Shown here: positions 32,126-39,960 of the stretch, in pieces
How the letters are laid out: the number at the start of each line of letters is the position of its first letter
Position numbering within the stretch: the stretch's first letter is position 1
From: UBA5189 sp040389445
GTDB taxonomy: Bacteria; Chloroflexota; Limnocylindria; Limnocylindrales; CSP1-4
Assembly: GCA_040389445.1 (NCBI GenBank)
Contig: JAZJZX010000011.1
Span: forward strand, 88,496-152,495
Direction: 5' to 3'
Length of the DNA: 64,000 nt
Made by a program: the position numbers and the translations under genes
The notes under the pieces: model-generated
Told to the model about the DNA's origin: nothing
The model's database searches: none
What the model saw: the letters and a program-made list of their open reading frames with translations, nothing else

Positions 32126-32494
32126 ATGCGGCGGATCGATCTCCTCGCCCTGGCCGATATCCCCGACGGCACCATGCAGATGGCCTGGGTCGACGGGACG
32201 GATCAGGTCATCGTGGTGCATACCGGCGGTGTCGTGCGGGCGTTCCAGGGGATCTGCACCCACGAATACTTCGAGTTGGACAAGGGGTTCCTGACCGGCG
32301 GGGGCACGCCGGGACCAGACGGCAAACCTGTCGGCACCCTGACCTGCGCCCTCCATTTGTCGCGCTTCGACCTCGCCGACGGCGAAGCCCTCGACCCACC
32401 CGCAGAACTGCCGCTCGCGGTCTACTCCGTCGTGATCGAAGACGGCCGCGTCATGATCGAGATCCCGGACGGCCCGCTGCCCGTCAACGAATAG
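32126..32494 (+). CDS. Rieske-type [2Fe-2S] ferredoxin
   Basis: 122 aa. GICTHEYFELDKGF gives the CxH pair and LTCALHLSRFDLADG the CxxH pair of a Rieske cluster, with a 10-15-residue longer loop than usual (GGGTPGPDGKPVG). Soluble, no signal. Rieske ferredoxins downstream of sufD are common and may serve in cluster assembly or as electron donor. 13 bp after sufD. Confidence 0.88.
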   Translation: MRRIDLLALADIPDGTMQMAWVDGTDQVIVVHTGGVVRAFQGICTHEYFELDKGFLTGGGTPGPDGKPVGTLTCALHLSRFDLADGEALDPPAELPLAVYSVVIEDGRVMIEIPDGPLPVNE

Positions 32495-32515
32495 GCGAGT
32501 GGCGACAGTGACGGA

Positions 32516-35161
32516 CTACGGGGCGAGCGTCAGGGTGCTCGAGATGGACCCGCCGACCGCATCGGGCGAGAACGGCAACGGGATCGTCTGACCGGTCGCC
32601 CAGAGATCGATCAGGTCCCCGTAGTGTCGATCGAACGGGTTGCCGCTCTGGCCCGTGGTCGTGATGATCCGAGCCGCATCCGGGTCCACCATGTCGATCG
32701 TGAGCCGGTACGACGGCCCGTTCGACACGTTGAACAACGCATTGAGTCCCACCGGGGCATACGACGGATCCTCGGGATCCGGGTAGGCCTTCCAGGTCCG
32801 GTAGTAGTTGTTCTGGACGGCACCCGCGCCACCGCCGACCTGACGAGCACCTGCGTTGTAATACCACTCGAGCGGCCCGATGCCGGACACGCCCAGGGTC
32901 TGTTCCCTGAAGGTGACGGTGTGGATCCGGCCCCAGGTCCAGCGTGCCGGCGGACCAACGGCCGCTCGGAGATCAGCCCCGGTCCTGTCCAGTGCCGCGG
33001 ACAGGATGTCCTTCGGTCGCTCGGCGGCGGGGGTCGTCGTGTCGTCCCACCATGAGCTCGCCGGGTCCCGCAGGACGGCGATGAGCCCCTGCCACGAATC
33101 GGTCGTGCCCACGTAGTCCTTCGCCACCGGTCCGAGCTGGTCGTCGAAGATCGCCCGCATCAGGGTGAATTCGGCACTGACATAGGCGGCGCAACCCATC
33201 GAATCGACGTCGCAGGAGCGGTTCCACGACCGGATCCGGTCCAGCAGCAGCCGGCCGTCGGCCGTTGCCGGTGACGCGTCCGCGAGCAGTGGGACGATCG
33301 TATCCGCGCGGAGCAGGTAGGTGTCCATCTGGATGGCGCCGAGGTCGGCCGTCGTCAAGCCCCCGGCCGCGGTCTGGCCCCCGGCCGTCGTCAGCTTCCC
33401 CGCCCTGGCCGTGAGGAGATCGGTGATCCGCTGGGCGCGATACCCCGGATCCCAGTCGTCGCCGACGAAATACGGATAGTTCCCGTCCACGGCCGCGTTG
33501 TTGGCCGTGACGATGAGCCCGCTCGGCGGGTCGAACTGCCAGGGCAGGTCGTCGAACGGAATGTAGCCGGTCCAGTCCTGCGTCCCCGATGCGCCATCAC
33601 GAATGCGGTCGCCGGTCCGCTCGCCGGCCCGGATGGGCACCAGCCCCGGGAACTGGTAGCCGATGTGGCCCTCCACGTCGGCGTAGACCAGGTTCTGGCT
33701 CGGCGACCCATAGTCGCGGAGCGCGTTGCGGAAGTCCTCGAAGTCCGAGGCCGTGTTCAGGCGGAACAGCGCCGTGAACGCCCCGTCGGGCTCGGCCGTC
33801 GCCGTCCAGCGCAGCGCGAGGGGATCCTGATCCGCCAGACGCGAGTCGACGTCGTTGAGGATCGGACCGTGGACGGTGGACCGGACCGTGATGGTCTCGG
33901 GCTCGCCGCCGGCGACCTTGATGGTTTCCGTCCGAGTTTCAAACGCCGTGGACACCCCCTTGTAGAGGTAGCGGGTGGAATCGTTCGGATCGATCGTCTC
34001 GCGGAAGAGATCCTGCACGTCCGGCCCGACGTTCGTGGCTCCCCAGGCGATCCGTGCATTGTGACCCAGGATCACGCCTGGAACCCCGGGGAACGAGACG
34101 CCGGCGACGTCGAACGGGCAGGCGGCATTGACCTCGCGACAGTGCAACCCATTCAAGATCCAGACCGAAGGCTGGCTGAAGCCGAGGTGCGGGTCGTTGG
34201 CAAGGAGCGCTCCACCCGAGGCGGACTGCGAACCCGACACGACCCAGTTGTTCGAACCGATGCCGTGGTCGCCGACGAGGCCCGAGGCGCCGTCCAGCCC
34301 GGCCAGGGCGAGAATGGCTGATCCCGTCTCGGCGATACCGCGCCAGCCCGCGGTCACACTCGGCGTCATCGGCTGTCGTGCGCTCGCCGTCGTGCCCGCC
34401 GGAGCCGGGACCGTGGCGGTCGCACCGGAAACGCCGGCGCCCCCGGAACCCGCCAGGCCCGACGGCGTGATGACCGGCGCGGCGGGGTCATACGCGGGAA
34501 AGAGCGAATCTGTCCGAGCTGGATCGCCGAGCTGGGCATCCGCCAGGAGCCGGAAGATCTCCGCGTCCATGTTGCCGCCGAGGTTGAACGACTGGACCTT
34601 GCCCCAGGTTGCCGAATCGAGGGGCGTCCACGGCTCGGGTACATACCCGTCGAGCCCCCCGTTTCCGGTGCGGAGAGCCGTGATGACCCAGGGCAGCGAG
34701 AACGATCCGTGCTGGTCGGCGATCCAGGCGTTGACGCCGTCTGCGTACCACTGGAGCGCGTCGCGGGCGTCCTGCGGCATCGCATCGAGGTCCGCCTGCG
34801 CGGCCTGGCGCCAGCCGATGGTCCGGATGAAGCGGTCCTGCTCGAGGCTGACCGAGCCGAACAACTCGGACAGCCGGCCGCTGCCAATGTGGCGCCAGAC
34901 CTCCATCTGCCACATCCGCTCCTGGGCATGGGCATAGCCCTGCGCCACGAACAGATCATGCGGATCGCTCGCCACGATCTGGAGGATTCCGTTCTCGTCC
35001 CGCCCGACCGTCACCGGGCCGTGGAGGCCGGGTACGCGGATGGTGCCTGTGGTCTGCGCCAGCCCACGGCCGGTGATCGCGCCGACAAGGACGACCACGC
35101 CCACCAGCACCACCGCGATCAACACCCCGAGGACCTTCATGGCCCGGCCCAGTACGCGCAC
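32516..35161 (-). CDS. Penicillin acylase family protein (Ntn hydrolase, S45)
   Basis: 881 aa, membrane-anchored by one N-terminal helix (VLGVLIAVVLVGVVVLVGAI). It is synthesised as a precursor and self-cleaved before the catalytic Ser in GIGSNNWVVSGSQSASG (about residue 300). FVAQGYAHAQERMWQMEVWR and NDPHLGFSQPSVWI are family motifs. Substrates include acylated amides such as acyl-homoserine lactones or beta-lactams; the family cannot be narrowed here. GTG start has AAGGAG seven nt upstream. A 25-residue Ala/Gly/Thr-rich spacer before the cleavage site may be the excised linker. Confidence 0.87.
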   Translation of the reverse strand: MRVLGRAMKVLGVLIAVVLVGVVVLVGAITGRGLAQTTGTIRVPGLHGPVTVGRDENGILQIVASDPHDLFVAQGYAHAQERMWQMEVWRHIGSGRLSELFGSVSLEQDRFIRTIGWRQAAQADLDAMPQDARDALQWYADGVNAWIADQHGSFSLPWVITALRTGNGGLDGYVPEPWTPLDSATWGKVQSFNLGGNMDAEIFRLLADAQLGDPARTDSLFPAYDPAAPVITPSGLAGSGGAGVSGATATVPAPAGTTASARQPMTPSVTAGWRGIAETGSAILALAGLDGASGLVGDHGIGSNNWVVSGSQSASGGALLANDPHLGFSQPSVWILNGLHCREVNAACPFDVAGVSFPGVPGVILGHNARIAWGATNVGPDVQDLFRETIDPNDSTRYLYKGVSTAFETRTETIKVAGGEPETITVRSTVHGPILNDVDSRLADQDPLALRWTATAEPDGAFTALFRLNTASDFEDFRNALRDYGSPSQNLVYADVEGHIGYQFPGLVPIRAGERTGDRIRDGASGTQDWTGYIPFDDLPWQFDPPSGLIVTANNAAVDGNYPYFVGDDWDPGYRAQRITDLLTARAGKLTTAGGQTAAGGLTTADLGAIQMDTYLLRADTIVPLLADASPATADGRLLLDRIRSWNRSCDVDSMGCAAYVSAEFTLMRAIFDDQLGPVAKDYVGTTDSWQGLIAVLRDPASSWWDDTTTPAAERPKDILSAALDRTGADLRAAVGPPARWTWGRIHTVTFREQTLGVSGIGPLEWYYNAGARQVGGGAGAVQNNYYRTWKAYPDPEDPSYAPVGLNALFNVSNGPSYRLTIDMVDPDAARIITTTGQSGNPFDRHYGDLIDLWATGQTIPLPFSPDAVGGSISSTLTLAP

Positions 35162-35242
35162 GTTGGCTCTCCTTGCGTGTCGGGTTGTCGGCGTGGGCGC
35201 CGACGATCTCGGACGATCAGCGAATGCATCGATTGCGCAGCT

Positions 35243-36250
35243 TCAGCGCGGCAGTTCCACGCCCAGACCGGCCGCCTGGGCGGCCCGAAGAATGGCTTCG
35301 GCAAAGACGACGTCCGCCAGGCCGACGCCGAGGTGCGTGATGACGACCCGCCCTTCGGGCCGGGGCGAGCCTGCAAGGATCGCCTCCCCGAGCATCGCGT
35401 GCGGGTCCGGATAGCCGTCGAAGTTTCCGGCGTCGCGGTTGGCCAGATATTGCTCCCGATGATCGACCAGGAAGAGCGCGGCGTCGCGCGCCACCTCGGC
35501 GGAGCAGTAGGTCGCGTAGTCGATCGGAACGATCGTGGCATCGGGGGCGAGCCACGCGTTGGTCATGGACTGACGGTCGGCCGCGGGCCCGAATGCGGCG
35601 GCGGTCAGGACCACGTCCGCGCCGTCCACGGCCTCGCGCGCCGATCGATGGACGCTCACTGTGCCGACCTCGGTCATCGAGCGAGCCTCGGTCGCGAGGG
35701 ATTCCGCCCGGCGGGCGTCGGGATCGAAGAGGCGGAGTTCCAGGCCGGGCAGCAGATGGCCGAAGACGGGCAGATGGGACCATCCCTGCACGCCGGCCCC
35801 GATGATGGCTGCCCGGGCCGGCCGATCGACGACCTTCGGGCCGTAGTACCGCAGGGCCACGCCGGACACGGCGGCAGTTCGCTGCGCGGTGATCGGCCCA
35901 CCGTCCATGATCGCGATCGGGATCCCCGTGGCCGGATCGTTCAGGATCACCAGCGCGCTGATCCCCGGAAGGCCGAGTTCGGTGTTCGTGGCGAATCCAG
36001 CGACCCATTTCATGCCGACGAGGTCCCCGAACAGATCGACGCCCCGGAGCATCGCCGGCATCGCATGAATGAACGAGGCGGCAGGGCGCGGATGGAGCGC
36101 GATCTTGGGCGGAAGCTCGGAGCCGCCGGGGGTGGCAAGGGCGACCATCGTCCGTTCAGCCAGCTCCAGGCGCTCGTGGATCGAGGGCATTGCCTCCAGG
36201 ACATCCGCGGTGGAGAGCCAGCGGAGCGGCGGGAGCAGGGGACCGATCAT
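35243..36250 (-). CDS. Ornithine cyclodeaminase / mu-crystallin family dehydrogenase
   Basis: 335 aa NAD(P)-dependent protein. KWVAGFATNTELGLPGISAL, IAIMDGGPITAQRTAAVSGV (the conserved TAxRTAA element) and AAIIGAGVQGWSHLPVF (Rossmann loop) define the family; VVITHLGVGLADVVFAEAIL is the usual C-terminal motif. Members include ornithine cyclodeaminase, alanine dehydrogenase of archaea and ketimine reductases, so the reaction is not certain. Start fixed by TACACT 7 nt upstream. Confidence 0.85.
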   Translation of the reverse strand: MIGPLLPPLRWLSTADVLEAMPSIHERLELAERTMVALATPGGSELPPKIALHPRPAASFIHAMPAMLRGVDLFGDLVGMKWVAGFATNTELGLPGISALVILNDPATGIPIAIMDGGPITAQRTAAVSGVALRYYGPKVVDRPARAAIIGAGVQGWSHLPVFGHLLPGLELRLFDPDARRAESLATEARSMTEVGTVSVHRSAREAVDGADVVLTAAAFGPAADRQSMTNAWLAPDATIVPIDYATYCSAEVARDAALFLVDHREQYLANRDAGNFDGYPDPHAMLGEAILAGSPRPEGRVVITHLGVGLADVVFAEAILRAAQAAGLGVELPR

Positions 36251-36257
36251 GGGCTGG

Positions 36258-36263
36258 AGTGTA
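36258..36263 (-). promoter_or_regulatory. Leaderless -10 box TACACT
   Basis: On the minus strand TACACT ends 7 nt before the ATG at 36250, giving the cyclodeaminase-family gene a leaderless transcript. Confidence 0.6.
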
Positions 36264-36318
36264 GCGCCGCTCCGACGCCCGAATGTGCACCTCGGGCCAC
36301 GATCCGGTCACTTCCGGC

Positions 36319-36324
36319 TACGCT
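36319..36324 (+). promoter_or_regulatory. Leaderless -10 box TACGCT
   Basis: TACGCT ends 6 nt before GTG 36331 and decides between that start and an upstream ATG at 36283. Confidence 0.55.
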
Positions 36325-36330
36325 TGCCGG

Positions 36331-37560
36331 GTGACTGCCATCGATCTCGCGCAGAGCCTCGAGAACCTCAAACTCGAGCGCGACGCCGTCCAGCTGTACC
36401 TGGCGCTGGCCCGGATCGAGCGCGATCCGGAGCGTGCGACCGCGTTCCGGACCATCGCCGACAACGAGCGACGCCACGCAGAGATCTGGGCTCGCCGCCT
36501 GGGCGAGCTCGGCGCCGAGGTACCCGAAGCCGACGGTCCGCGGTTTCGCGTCCGCGCGATCATCGGTATCGCTCGCATCTTCGGAACGCATGCGGTTCGG
36601 GATCTCGTCCAGGCCCTCGAGGGCGACGAGGTTGCGATCTACTCCGCGCAGGCGACGCCGGAAGTGGAGGCGATCGCCGCCGATGAGCGCGAGCACGCGG
36701 AGATCTGGAAGTCACTCTCCGGAGTGCGCAACGGGGCGTCCCATCGGTCCGGAGGTTCCGCAGTGTCCAGCCACGCCCGCGCCGCCGTGACGGCAGCGGC
36801 GGGCGAGCATGCGGCAATAGCCCTCGACGTTTCGGAGCCCGGCCAGATCGCGGCCCGCGAGCGATGGCATCGGTCCAGTCACTCGGGGACCCTCCGGGCC
36901 GTGATCTTCGGCGTCTCGGACGGACTGGTGTCCAACCTTGCCCTCGTGATGGGTGTCGCCGGCGCGAACGTGGCCATCGGCGGAGGCAGGTTCGTTCTTC
37001 TGGCCGGCATCGCCGGCTTGCTTGCCGGGGCCTTCTCGATGGCGGCCGGCGAGTACATCTCGATGCAGTCGCAGCGCGAGCTGTTCGAACGCCAGATCGC
37101 GCTGGAACGAGCCGAGCTCGAGGCCATGCCCGAGGAGGAGGAGGCCGAACTCGCGGCCGTCTACCAGGCCAAGGGGTTCACGCCGGATGAGGCCCGGACG
37201 ATTGCGCACCGCATGTTCTCCGACCCGGCACACGCCCTGGACACGCTGATTCGGGAGGAGCTCGGCCTCGATCCCGACGAACTGGGATCGCCCTGGGGTG
37301 CCGCATTCGGCTCGTTCGTGGCGTTCGCCATCGGAGCGGCCATTCCGGTCGTGCCGTACTTCTTCGGGGCCGGTTACGGGGCGTTCGTGGTGGCGGCCGC
37401 AGCCTCGCTCATCGGCTTGTTCGTGGTCGGAGCAGGGGTGTCCCTGCTGACTGGACGCAGCCTCCTGTTCTCCGGAGCGCGCCAGGTCGGCATCGGTGCC
37501 GCGGCAGCCGCGGTGACCTATGCCGTCGGCAGCATCATCGGCGTGTCCGTGGTCCGCTGA
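36331..37560 (+). CDS. Ferritin-like/VIT1 fusion iron (or manganese) transporter
   Basis: 409 aa. Residues 1-135 form a ferritin-like four-helix domain with metal motifs (ERDAVQLYLALARIE, NERRHAEIWARRL, DEREHAEIWKSL). After a low-complexity linker (about 140-175), residues 190-409 are a VIT1/CCC1 membrane domain: SGTLRAVIFGVSDGLVSNLA, GAFSMAAGEYISMQSQRELF, and a cytoplasmic metal-binding helix rich in Glu (ELEAMPEEEEAEL). Such fusions (Er-VIT) export or sequester Fe2+/Mn2+. GTG 36331 is supported by the leaderless TACGCT box. Followed 2 nt later by a small membrane protein gene. Confidence 0.88.
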   Translation: MTAIDLAQSLENLKLERDAVQLYLALARIERDPERATAFRTIADNERRHAEIWARRLGELGAEVPEADGPRFRVRAIIGIARIFGTHAVRDLVQALEGDEVAIYSAQATPEVEAIAADEREHAEIWKSLSGVRNGASHRSGGSAVSSHARAAVTAAAGEHAAIALDVSEPGQIAARERWHRSSHSGTLRAVIFGVSDGLVSNLALVMGVAGANVAIGGGRFVLLAGIAGLLAGAFSMAAGEYISMQSQRELFERQIALERAELEAMPEEEEAELAAVYQAKGFTPDEARTIAHRMFSDPAHALDTLIREELGLDPDELGSPWGAAFGSFVAFAIGAAIPVVPYFFGAGYGAFVVAAAASLIGLFVVGAGVSLLTGRSLLFSGARQVGIGAAAAAVTYAVGSIIGVSVVR

Positions 37561-37562
37561 CG

Positions 37563-37859
37563 ATGCCGGATCTGCGCGCACTCCTCGTGGCATCGGGTGT
37601 CGGGATCGGCATCGCCCTGTACCTGACCCTGTTCTGGAATTGGCCGCTGGCGGTCGGCGGCGGCATCGGCATCGTCCTCGGCGGGCTGGCCCTCGTCGGA
37701 TCGGTCTCGATCGGCCCGGACCCGGCCGAGGCCGATGCAGCGTGGCGGGCCGCAGCGCCCGAGTTCAGCGATCCGCCCGCCGCGCCGGCGTCGTCAGGTT
37801 CGCGGGAGGCGCAGGAGGTAGCGGACGACGACGGAGCCGTGTCACCGGAGCGGACATGA
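37563..37859 (+). CDS. Small membrane protein downstream of VIT-type transporter
   Basis: 98 aa with two hydrophobic helices (LLVASGVGIGIALYLTLFW and LAVGGGIGIVLGGLALVGSV) and an acidic, Ala/Pro-rich tail. No family recognised. Begins 2 nt after the transporter stop, so co-translated; a perfect hairpin follows its stop. Possibly an accessory subunit, which is inference from spacing. Confidence 0.65.
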   Translation: MPDLRALLVASGVGIGIALYLTLFWNWPLAVGGGIGIVLGGLALVGSVSIGPDPAEADAAWRAAAPEFSDPPAAPASSGSREAQEVADDDGAVSPERT

Positions 37860-37864
37860 AGAAC

Positions 37865-37886
37865 GGCCCCCGGAAGTCCGGGGGCC
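37865..37886 (+). terminator. Hairpin after the VIT operon
   Basis: GGCCCCCGGA-AG-TCCGGGGGCC, a perfect 10-bp stem starting 6 bp after the stop codon. No T-run follows, so it may terminate inefficiently or protect the mRNA 3' end. Confidence 0.6.
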
Positions 37887-37925
37887 GAGTCGGTGCCGAT
37901 GGTCTGCGCCGCAGGGCGCACCGGA

Positions 37926-38054
37926 TCAGCGAATCCAGCGTCCAGCGTAGCGGGCGGTTTCATAGGGGTCGGACGACCGACGCCGATCCTCTCCCAGCAG
38001 CGTGCTGAGCAGTGAGAACAGGGCGAGGAGTCCGAACCCGGAGTAGGCGAGCAT
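37926..38054 (-). CDS. Small single-helix membrane peptide (42 aa)
   Basis: MLAYSGFGLLALFSLLSTLL is a hydrophobic helix followed by a charged tail (GEDRRRSSDPYETARYAGRW). It is the only frame in this divergent region with protein-like composition. An in-frame extension to 38165 reads as noise. RBS is weak. Divergent from the Lrp regulator, sharing a 160-bp regulatory region. Candidate only. Confidence 0.45.
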   Translation of the reverse strand: MLAYSGFGLLALFSLLSTLLGEDRRRSSDPYETARYAGRWIR

Positions 38055-38167
38055 GATTGAGTACCTGCAGTTGGCCCGTGTGTCGTTGGATCCGCGGTTG
38101 CCCGCTCGATCCCGTCGCCGATGCGATGGGTCCCGACACCAGAGATGACCTGATATCGGCATCATAG

Positions 38168-38184
38168 CCTAATGCCATTAGGCG
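38168..38184. promoter_or_regulatory. Inverted repeat upstream of lrp-like gene
   Basis: GCCTAAT-GCC-ATTAGGC, a perfect 7-bp dyad 31 bp upstream of the Lrp start in a locally AT-rich stretch. Fits an autoregulatory site; inference. Confidence 0.45.
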
Positions 38185-38215
38185 TGCAAGTTGTTTTGCT
38201 TTAGAGAATGGGGCG

Positions 38216-38695
38216 ATGACGGACAAGACGACGCTGGATCGCATCGATGCTGCGCTCCTGGAGCTCCTCCAGCTGGACGGCCGGCGCCCGTATGCCGAAC
38301 TCGGTGCGGCCGTCGGTATCAGCGGCCCCGCCGCACACGAGCGGGTCAAGAAGCTCGAGAGCCGCGGCGTGATCACCGGTTACTCGGCCCGCGTGTCTGC
38401 CGAGGCCATCGGACTTGCCATCCTCGCGTTCACCTGGGTCACGCAGTCCCCGGGAACGGTGGCGACCGATCTGACGGGTGACTTCGCGGCCATCCCGGAG
38501 ATCGAGGCCTGCCACCACATCACCGGAGAGGCGGACTACCTGCTCAAGGTCCGCGCCCGCGACACGCATGACCTCGAGCGCGTGATCCGGGCCGTGCAGA
38601 CGACCCGTCACGTGTTCACGACGGAGACGGACGTGGTCTTCTCGACGGCCTTTGAGCGCCGGCCGATCCGGCCCGCTCCGCCGTCGAAGGGTTAG
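38216..38695 (+). CDS. Lrp/AsnC-family transcriptional regulator
   Basis: 159 aa. DRIDAALLELLQLDGRRPYA and GAAVGISGPAAHERVKKLES form the HTH; the C-terminal half is the RAM ligand/oligomerisation domain (ACHHITGEADYLLKVRARDT). Lrp proteins respond to amino acids and control amino-acid metabolism; nearby lgt and transsulfuration genes are possible but unproven targets. Its 3' end overlaps the convergent membrane-protein gene by 4 nt. Confidence 0.88.
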   Translation: MTDKTTLDRIDAALLELLQLDGRRPYAELGAAVGISGPAAHERVKKLESRGVITGYSARVSAEAIGLAILAFTWVTQSPGTVATDLTGDFAAIPEIEACHHITGEADYLLKVRARDTHDLERVIRAVQTTRHVFTTETDVVFSTAFERRPIRPAPPSKG

Positions 38696-39000
38696 CCGTC
38701 CCCGCTGCGTTCCCTGTCCGTGCCGGGCCCGGCGTCGATCGGCTCCCGGGCGATGGTCAGGCGATCGGGCGGGGGCTCGGCCCGATAGATACGGTGTTCC
38801 AGCAGGACCCGCTCGACGGTCGCGTCCTCGACCGACCGTCCGCGCGCGCGGAGCCGACCGCCGATCCAGGCGGCCTCGGCAGGTAGTTCCCGCTCCTCGA
38901 GATCCTGCTCGCGACGCGCGCCGTCGAGGTAGACGACGGCCACGATGCCGCCGCCGGCGACGAGGCCAACCAGGAGCAGCCACCATTGGAATTCGGCCAT
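38692..39000 (-). CDS. Small single-pass membrane protein, unknown
   Basis: 102 aa. FQWWLLLVGLVAGGGIVAVV is an N-terminal helix followed by a charged cytoplasmic region (LDGARREQDLEERELPAEAA). No family recognised. Its ATG overlaps the stop of a nine-codon upstream ORF as TGATG, and that ORF has a leaderless promoter; expression probably depends on reinitiation or coupling. Confidence 0.65.
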   Translation of the reverse strand: MAEFQWWLLLVGLVAGGGIVAVVYLDGARREQDLEERELPAEAAWIGGRLRARGRSVEDATVERVLLEHRIYRAEPPPDRLTIAREPIDAGPGTDRERSGDG

Positions 39001-39026
39001 CAGCGGGCTTCTCGGACGTCGCGCAT
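39000..39026 (-). CDS. Leaderless upstream ORF / leader peptide MRDVREAR
   Basis: ATG 39026 to TGA 39000, eight residues. TAGACT (39039-39034) lies 7 nt before its ATG, so the mRNA begins at this start codon. The TGA overlaps the ATG of the downstream membrane protein. Bioinformatic candidate, untested. Confidence 0.4.
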   Translation of the reverse strand: MRDVREAR

Positions 39027-39033
39027 GAGCCCG

Positions 39034-39039
39034 AGTCTA
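39034..39039 (-). promoter_or_regulatory. Leaderless -10 box TAGACT (membrane protein transcript)
   Basis: Minus-strand TAGACT, 7 nt before the leader-peptide ATG at 39026. Nearly back-to-back with the lgt promoter. Confidence 0.5.
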
Positions 39040-39058
39040 CGGTGAACGGCAGCCCGCG

Positions 39059-39064
39059 TACACT
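39059..39064 (+). promoter_or_regulatory. Near-leaderless -10 box TACACT (lgt)
   Basis: TACACT ends 8 nt before the lgt ATG at 39073, predicting a 5' UTR of about two nucleotides. Confidence 0.55.
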
Positions 39065-39072
39065 CCCACACC

Positions 39073-39939
39073 ATGATCAGCTTCCTGGTCGACCCGATCG
39101 CCTTTCACCTCGGTCCACTGCCGGTGTACTGGTACGGCATCGCCTATGCCGCGGGTCTGTTCGCCAGCTACCTGGTCCTCGTCCGGCAGGCGCGTCGGTT
39201 CGGCCAGGACCCGGAACTCGTCGGCAACGGCCTCATCGTCATCGCGATCGCCGCGCTCATCGGCGGACGGGCCTATCACGTCATCGACCAGTGGGCGCTC
39301 TACCGGGACGACCTGCTCAAGATCGTGTTGCCGCCGTACTCCGGACTCGGCGTCTACGGCGGGCTGATCACCGGCGTGATCGCGTTCATTGCCCTGGTCC
39401 GCTACCACCGGATCCCGGCCTGGGTCTGGGCCGACATCGTGGCCCCGGCGCTGTTCACGATGCAGGCGGTCGGACGCTGGGGAAACTTCTTCAACCAGGA
39501 GCTGTACGGGCCGCCGACGAACCTTCCGTGGGGGATCGTCATCGATTGTGCCCATCGGGTGGCGGCTTATCCGTGCGCAACCTACCCTGAGGCAACCACG
39601 GCCTTCCAGCCGCTCTTCCTGTACGAGTCCGTGTCCGGGCTGCTGGGCGCCGCCGTGCTGATCTGGCTCTCGCGTCGACGCCCGTATCGGCTCAGGGCGG
39701 GCGACCAGATCCTGATCTTCTTCATCTGGTACGCCGTGGTTCGCTTCCTGCTGGAGAACCTCCGAACCGGCAACTGGTTCGTGGGTGGCATCGCGACGGC
39801 ACAGCTGATGTCGATCCTGTTCGGGCTGGGTGCCCTTCTCGTCCTGGTCTACCGCCACCGTCGCCCCGACGGTGACGCCTCGCTCGACGGCGCTGACCTC
39901 GACCAAGGGCCGGGCGGGGCCGCACCCCCGGTCGGCTAG
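39073..39939 (+). CDS. lgt: Prolipoprotein diacylglyceryl transferase
   Basis: 288-aa inner-membrane enzyme that attaches diacylglycerol to the lipobox Cys of prolipoproteins. VYWYGIAYAAGLFASYLVLV, GGRAYHVIDQW, YSGLGVYGGLITGV, and QAVGRWGNFFNQELYG (the catalytic GRxGNFxNxE signature, about 131-146) are all present; QPLFLYESVSGL follows. About seven transmembrane helices. The C-terminal tail (about 258-288) is a low-complexity polar extension. A second, divergent family member is at 50669. Confidence 0.93.
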   Translation: MISFLVDPIAFHLGPLPVYWYGIAYAAGLFASYLVLVRQARRFGQDPELVGNGLIVIAIAALIGGRAYHVIDQWALYRDDLLKIVLPPYSGLGVYGGLITGVIAFIALVRYHRIPAWVWADIVAPALFTMQAVGRWGNFFNQELYGPPTNLPWGIVIDCAHRVAAYPCATYPEATTAFQPLFLYESVSGLLGAAVLIWLSRRRPYRLRAGDQILIFFIWYAVVRFLLENLRTGNWFVGGIATAQLMSILFGLGALLVLVYRHRRPDGDASLDGADLDQGPGGAAPPVG

Positions 39940-39948
39940 GCACACCTC

Positions 39949-39954
39949 TACACT
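39949..39954 (+). promoter_or_regulatory. Leaderless -10 box TACACT
   Basis: TACACT ends exactly 6 nt before the ATG at 39961, placing +1 at the start codon of the cystathionine beta-synthase gene. Confidence 0.6.
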
Positions 39955-39960
39955 CCCGCC

